Assembly (NCBI GenBank): GCA_020354085.1
Contig: CP070641.1
Coordinates: forward strand, 1,667,344-1,674,033
Length of the DNA: 6,690 nucleotides
DNA from: Pseudomonadota bacterium
GTDB lineage: Bacteria > Pseudomonadota > Gammaproteobacteria > Acidiferrobacterales > Sulfurifustaceae
Reading direction: 5' to 3'
The notes beneath the pieces were generated by a model, which did no database searches, had not been told where the DNA came from, and saw only the letters and a program-made list of their open reading frames with translations. The translations under genes and the position numbers were made by a program. Position 1 is the first letter of the stretch. Each line of letters opens with the position of its first letter. Positions 5,889 to 6,690 of this stretch are shown here, piece by piece.

Positions 5889-5896
5889 CTGCCGCA

Positions 5897-6690
5897 ATGA
5901 ACAACCGCGACCTGATTGAGCGCGATCTGCGCGTGCTGTGGCACCCTTGCACGCAGATGAAGGACCACGAGCGGCTCGCGCCCATCCCCATTCGTCGCGG
6001 ACAGGGCGTGTGGTTGGAGGATTACGACGGTCGGCGCTACCTCGATGCCATCAGTTCGTGGTGGGTAAACCTGTTCGGTCACGCCAACCCGCGCATCACG
6101 ACGGCGATAGCTGAACAAGCGGCCGCCATCGAGCATGTGATTCTGGCCGGCTTCTCCCACGAGCCGGTAGTCAGACTATCCGAGCGCCTCGCGGCTCTTG
6201 CGCCCGGCGCGCTTGGTCATTGCTTCTATGCCTCCGACGGTTCCGCCGCCGTGGAGATAGCACTCAAGATGAGCTTTCACTACTGGCGCAACCGCGGCCA
6301 GCGCCGCACGCGTTTTATCAATCTGTCCAACAGCTACCACGGCGAGACATTGGGCGCACTGGCCGTTGGCGATGTTGGTCTCTACAAGGATACCTATGCA
6401 CCACTGTTGCTGAATCCCGTGACGGTCCCCTCGCCCGACTGCTACGGGCGCGCGCCGGGGGAGTCGTGCGCCGACTACTCGCGCCGACAATTCGCTCACA
6501 TGGAGGCGGCGCTCGCGAAACATGCGCACGAGACCTGCGCGGCCGTCATCGAACCCTTAGTGCAATGCGCCGGCTCCATGCGCATGTACGAACCGATCTA
6601 TCTCAGCATGCTGCGCGAGGCGTGCGATCGTTACGACGTACACTTGATCGCCGATGAGATCGCGGTGGGATTCGGCAGAACCGGCACGAT
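5897..6690 (+). CDS. bioA: Adenosylmethionine-8-amino-7-oxononanoate aminotransferase, N-terminal 264 codons (partial at right edge)
   Basis: PLP-dependent class III aminotransferase of biotin synthesis: moves the amino group of S-adenosylmethionine to 8-amino-7-oxononanoate (KAPA), giving 7,8-diaminopelargonate (DAPA). Seen: LWHPCTQMKDHE (14-25), the BioA N-terminal signature; SSWWVNLFGHANP (53-65) with the paired tryptophans of the substrate pocket; DGSAAVEIALKM (114-125), the PLP-phosphate loop; SNSYHGETLGALAVGD (144-159) with the cofactor-stacking Tyr147; EPLVQCAGSMRMY (219-231); and IADEIAVGFGRTGT (251-264) with Asp253 for the pyridine nitrogen. The PLP lysine lies beyond the window. The insert with PSPDCYGRAPGES (178-190) is that of the long-form proteobacterial BioA, usually about 440-460 residues. 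ATG 5897 fits the family start, but no Shine-Dalgarno is present: the upstream bases are the heptamer array and the foot of the hairpin. Confidence 0.96.
   Translation, partial: MNNRDLIERDLRVLWHPCTQMKDHERLAPIPIRRGQGVWLEDYDGRRYLDAISSWWVNLFGHANPRITTAIAEQAAAIEHVILAGFSHEPVVRLSERLAALAPGALGHCFYASDGSAAVEIALKMSFHYWRNRGQRRTRFINLSNSYHGETLGALAVGDVGLYKDTYAPLLLNPVTVPSPDCYGRAPGESCADYSRRQFAHMEAALAKHAHETCAAVIEPLVQCAGSMRMYEPIYLSMLREACDRYDVHLIADEIAVGFGRTGT

Larger units (their letters stand above)
5815..5891 (+). promoter_or_regulatory. Long hairpin filling the gap between the PhnD-like gene and bioA
   Basis: Positions 5815-5845 pair with 5861-5891 without any bulge: 31 positions, of which I count 22 Watson-Crick, 6 G-U (as plus-strand RNA) and 3 mismatches (5824/5882, 5830/5876, 5834/5872). 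The loop is 15 nt (5846-5860). The stem begins 3 nt after the TAG of the PhnD-like gene and ends 5 nt before the bioA ATG. No U run follows, so it is not a classic intrinsic terminator. In plus-strand RNA 28 of 31 positions can pair; in minus-strand RNA the six G-U become A-C mismatches. Possible roles: 3'-end stabiliser of the PhnD-like mRNA, translational control of bioA, or a mobile-type palindromic repeat. Confidence 0.7.

Noticed and set aside
5858..5890. CRISPR array
   Set aside because: The units are 7 bp with no spacers; a simple tandem repeat, not repeat-spacer architecture.
5654..6160. 168-codon minus-strand open frame spanning the hairpin and the bioA start
   Set aside because: It is antisense to both real genes, and part of its translation (FKFQVSSFKF) is simply the heptamer repeat read as protein.
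6220..6657. 145-codon plus-strand open frame inside bioA
   Set aside because: It is in a different frame from bioA, which carries continuous conserved aminotransferase motifs to the window edge.

Overview
The window is GC-rich chromosomal DNA that reads as ordinary proteobacterial housekeeping sequence. The transketolase, the tkt-then-gap gene order and the long-form BioA N-terminus all resemble betaproteobacterial proteins, or gammaproteobacteria close to them. This assignment rests on remembered protein sequence style and gene order, not on a search. No tRNA, rRNA, insertion sequence, phage gene or CRISPR array is visible.

Layout: (1) Positions 1-2708, minus strand: a central-carbon pair, complete transketolase (tkt, 669-2708) followed by the first 195 codons of glyceraldehyde-3-phosphate dehydrogenase (gap, running off the left edge). 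They are separated by 83 nt that contain a strong GC-rich hairpin. (2) Positions 2709-3047: a 339-nt stretch without a convincing gene, which must hold the 5' regulatory region of tkt; a 20-bp imperfect palindrome lies 36-55 nt before the tkt start. (3) Positions 3048-4842, minus strand: a tight three-gene unit, transcribed as a peroxiredoxin/thioredoxin-fold protein with a CNHC motif, then an unrecognised 138-residue protein, then an inositol-monophosphatase-family phosphatase. Junctions are 7 nt and 0 nt. (4) Positions 4843-4974: a divergent promoter region. (5) Positions 4975-5811, plus strand: a stand-alone PhnD-like periplasmic binding protein with no transporter partners in view. (6) Positions 5812-5896: a short, relatively AT-rich gap filled almost entirely by one long hairpin. 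Its right arm is four perfect copies of a 7-bp repeat and its left arm is a degenerate inverted copy. (7) Positions 5897-6690, plus strand: the N-terminal 264 codons of bioA (biotin synthesis), running off the right edge.

tkt and gap act together in the pentose phosphate/Calvin and glycolytic/gluconeogenic routes. The three-gene minus unit joins a probable thiol redox protein to a phosphatase, and no pathway can be fixed from sequence. bioA makes 7,8-diaminopelargonic acid for biotin. The most unusual element is the heptamer-built hairpin between the PhnD-like gene and bioA: its deviations from perfect symmetry are mostly of the kind that keep G-U pairs in the plus-strand RNA, and it occupies the place where a bioA ribosome binding site would be expected.
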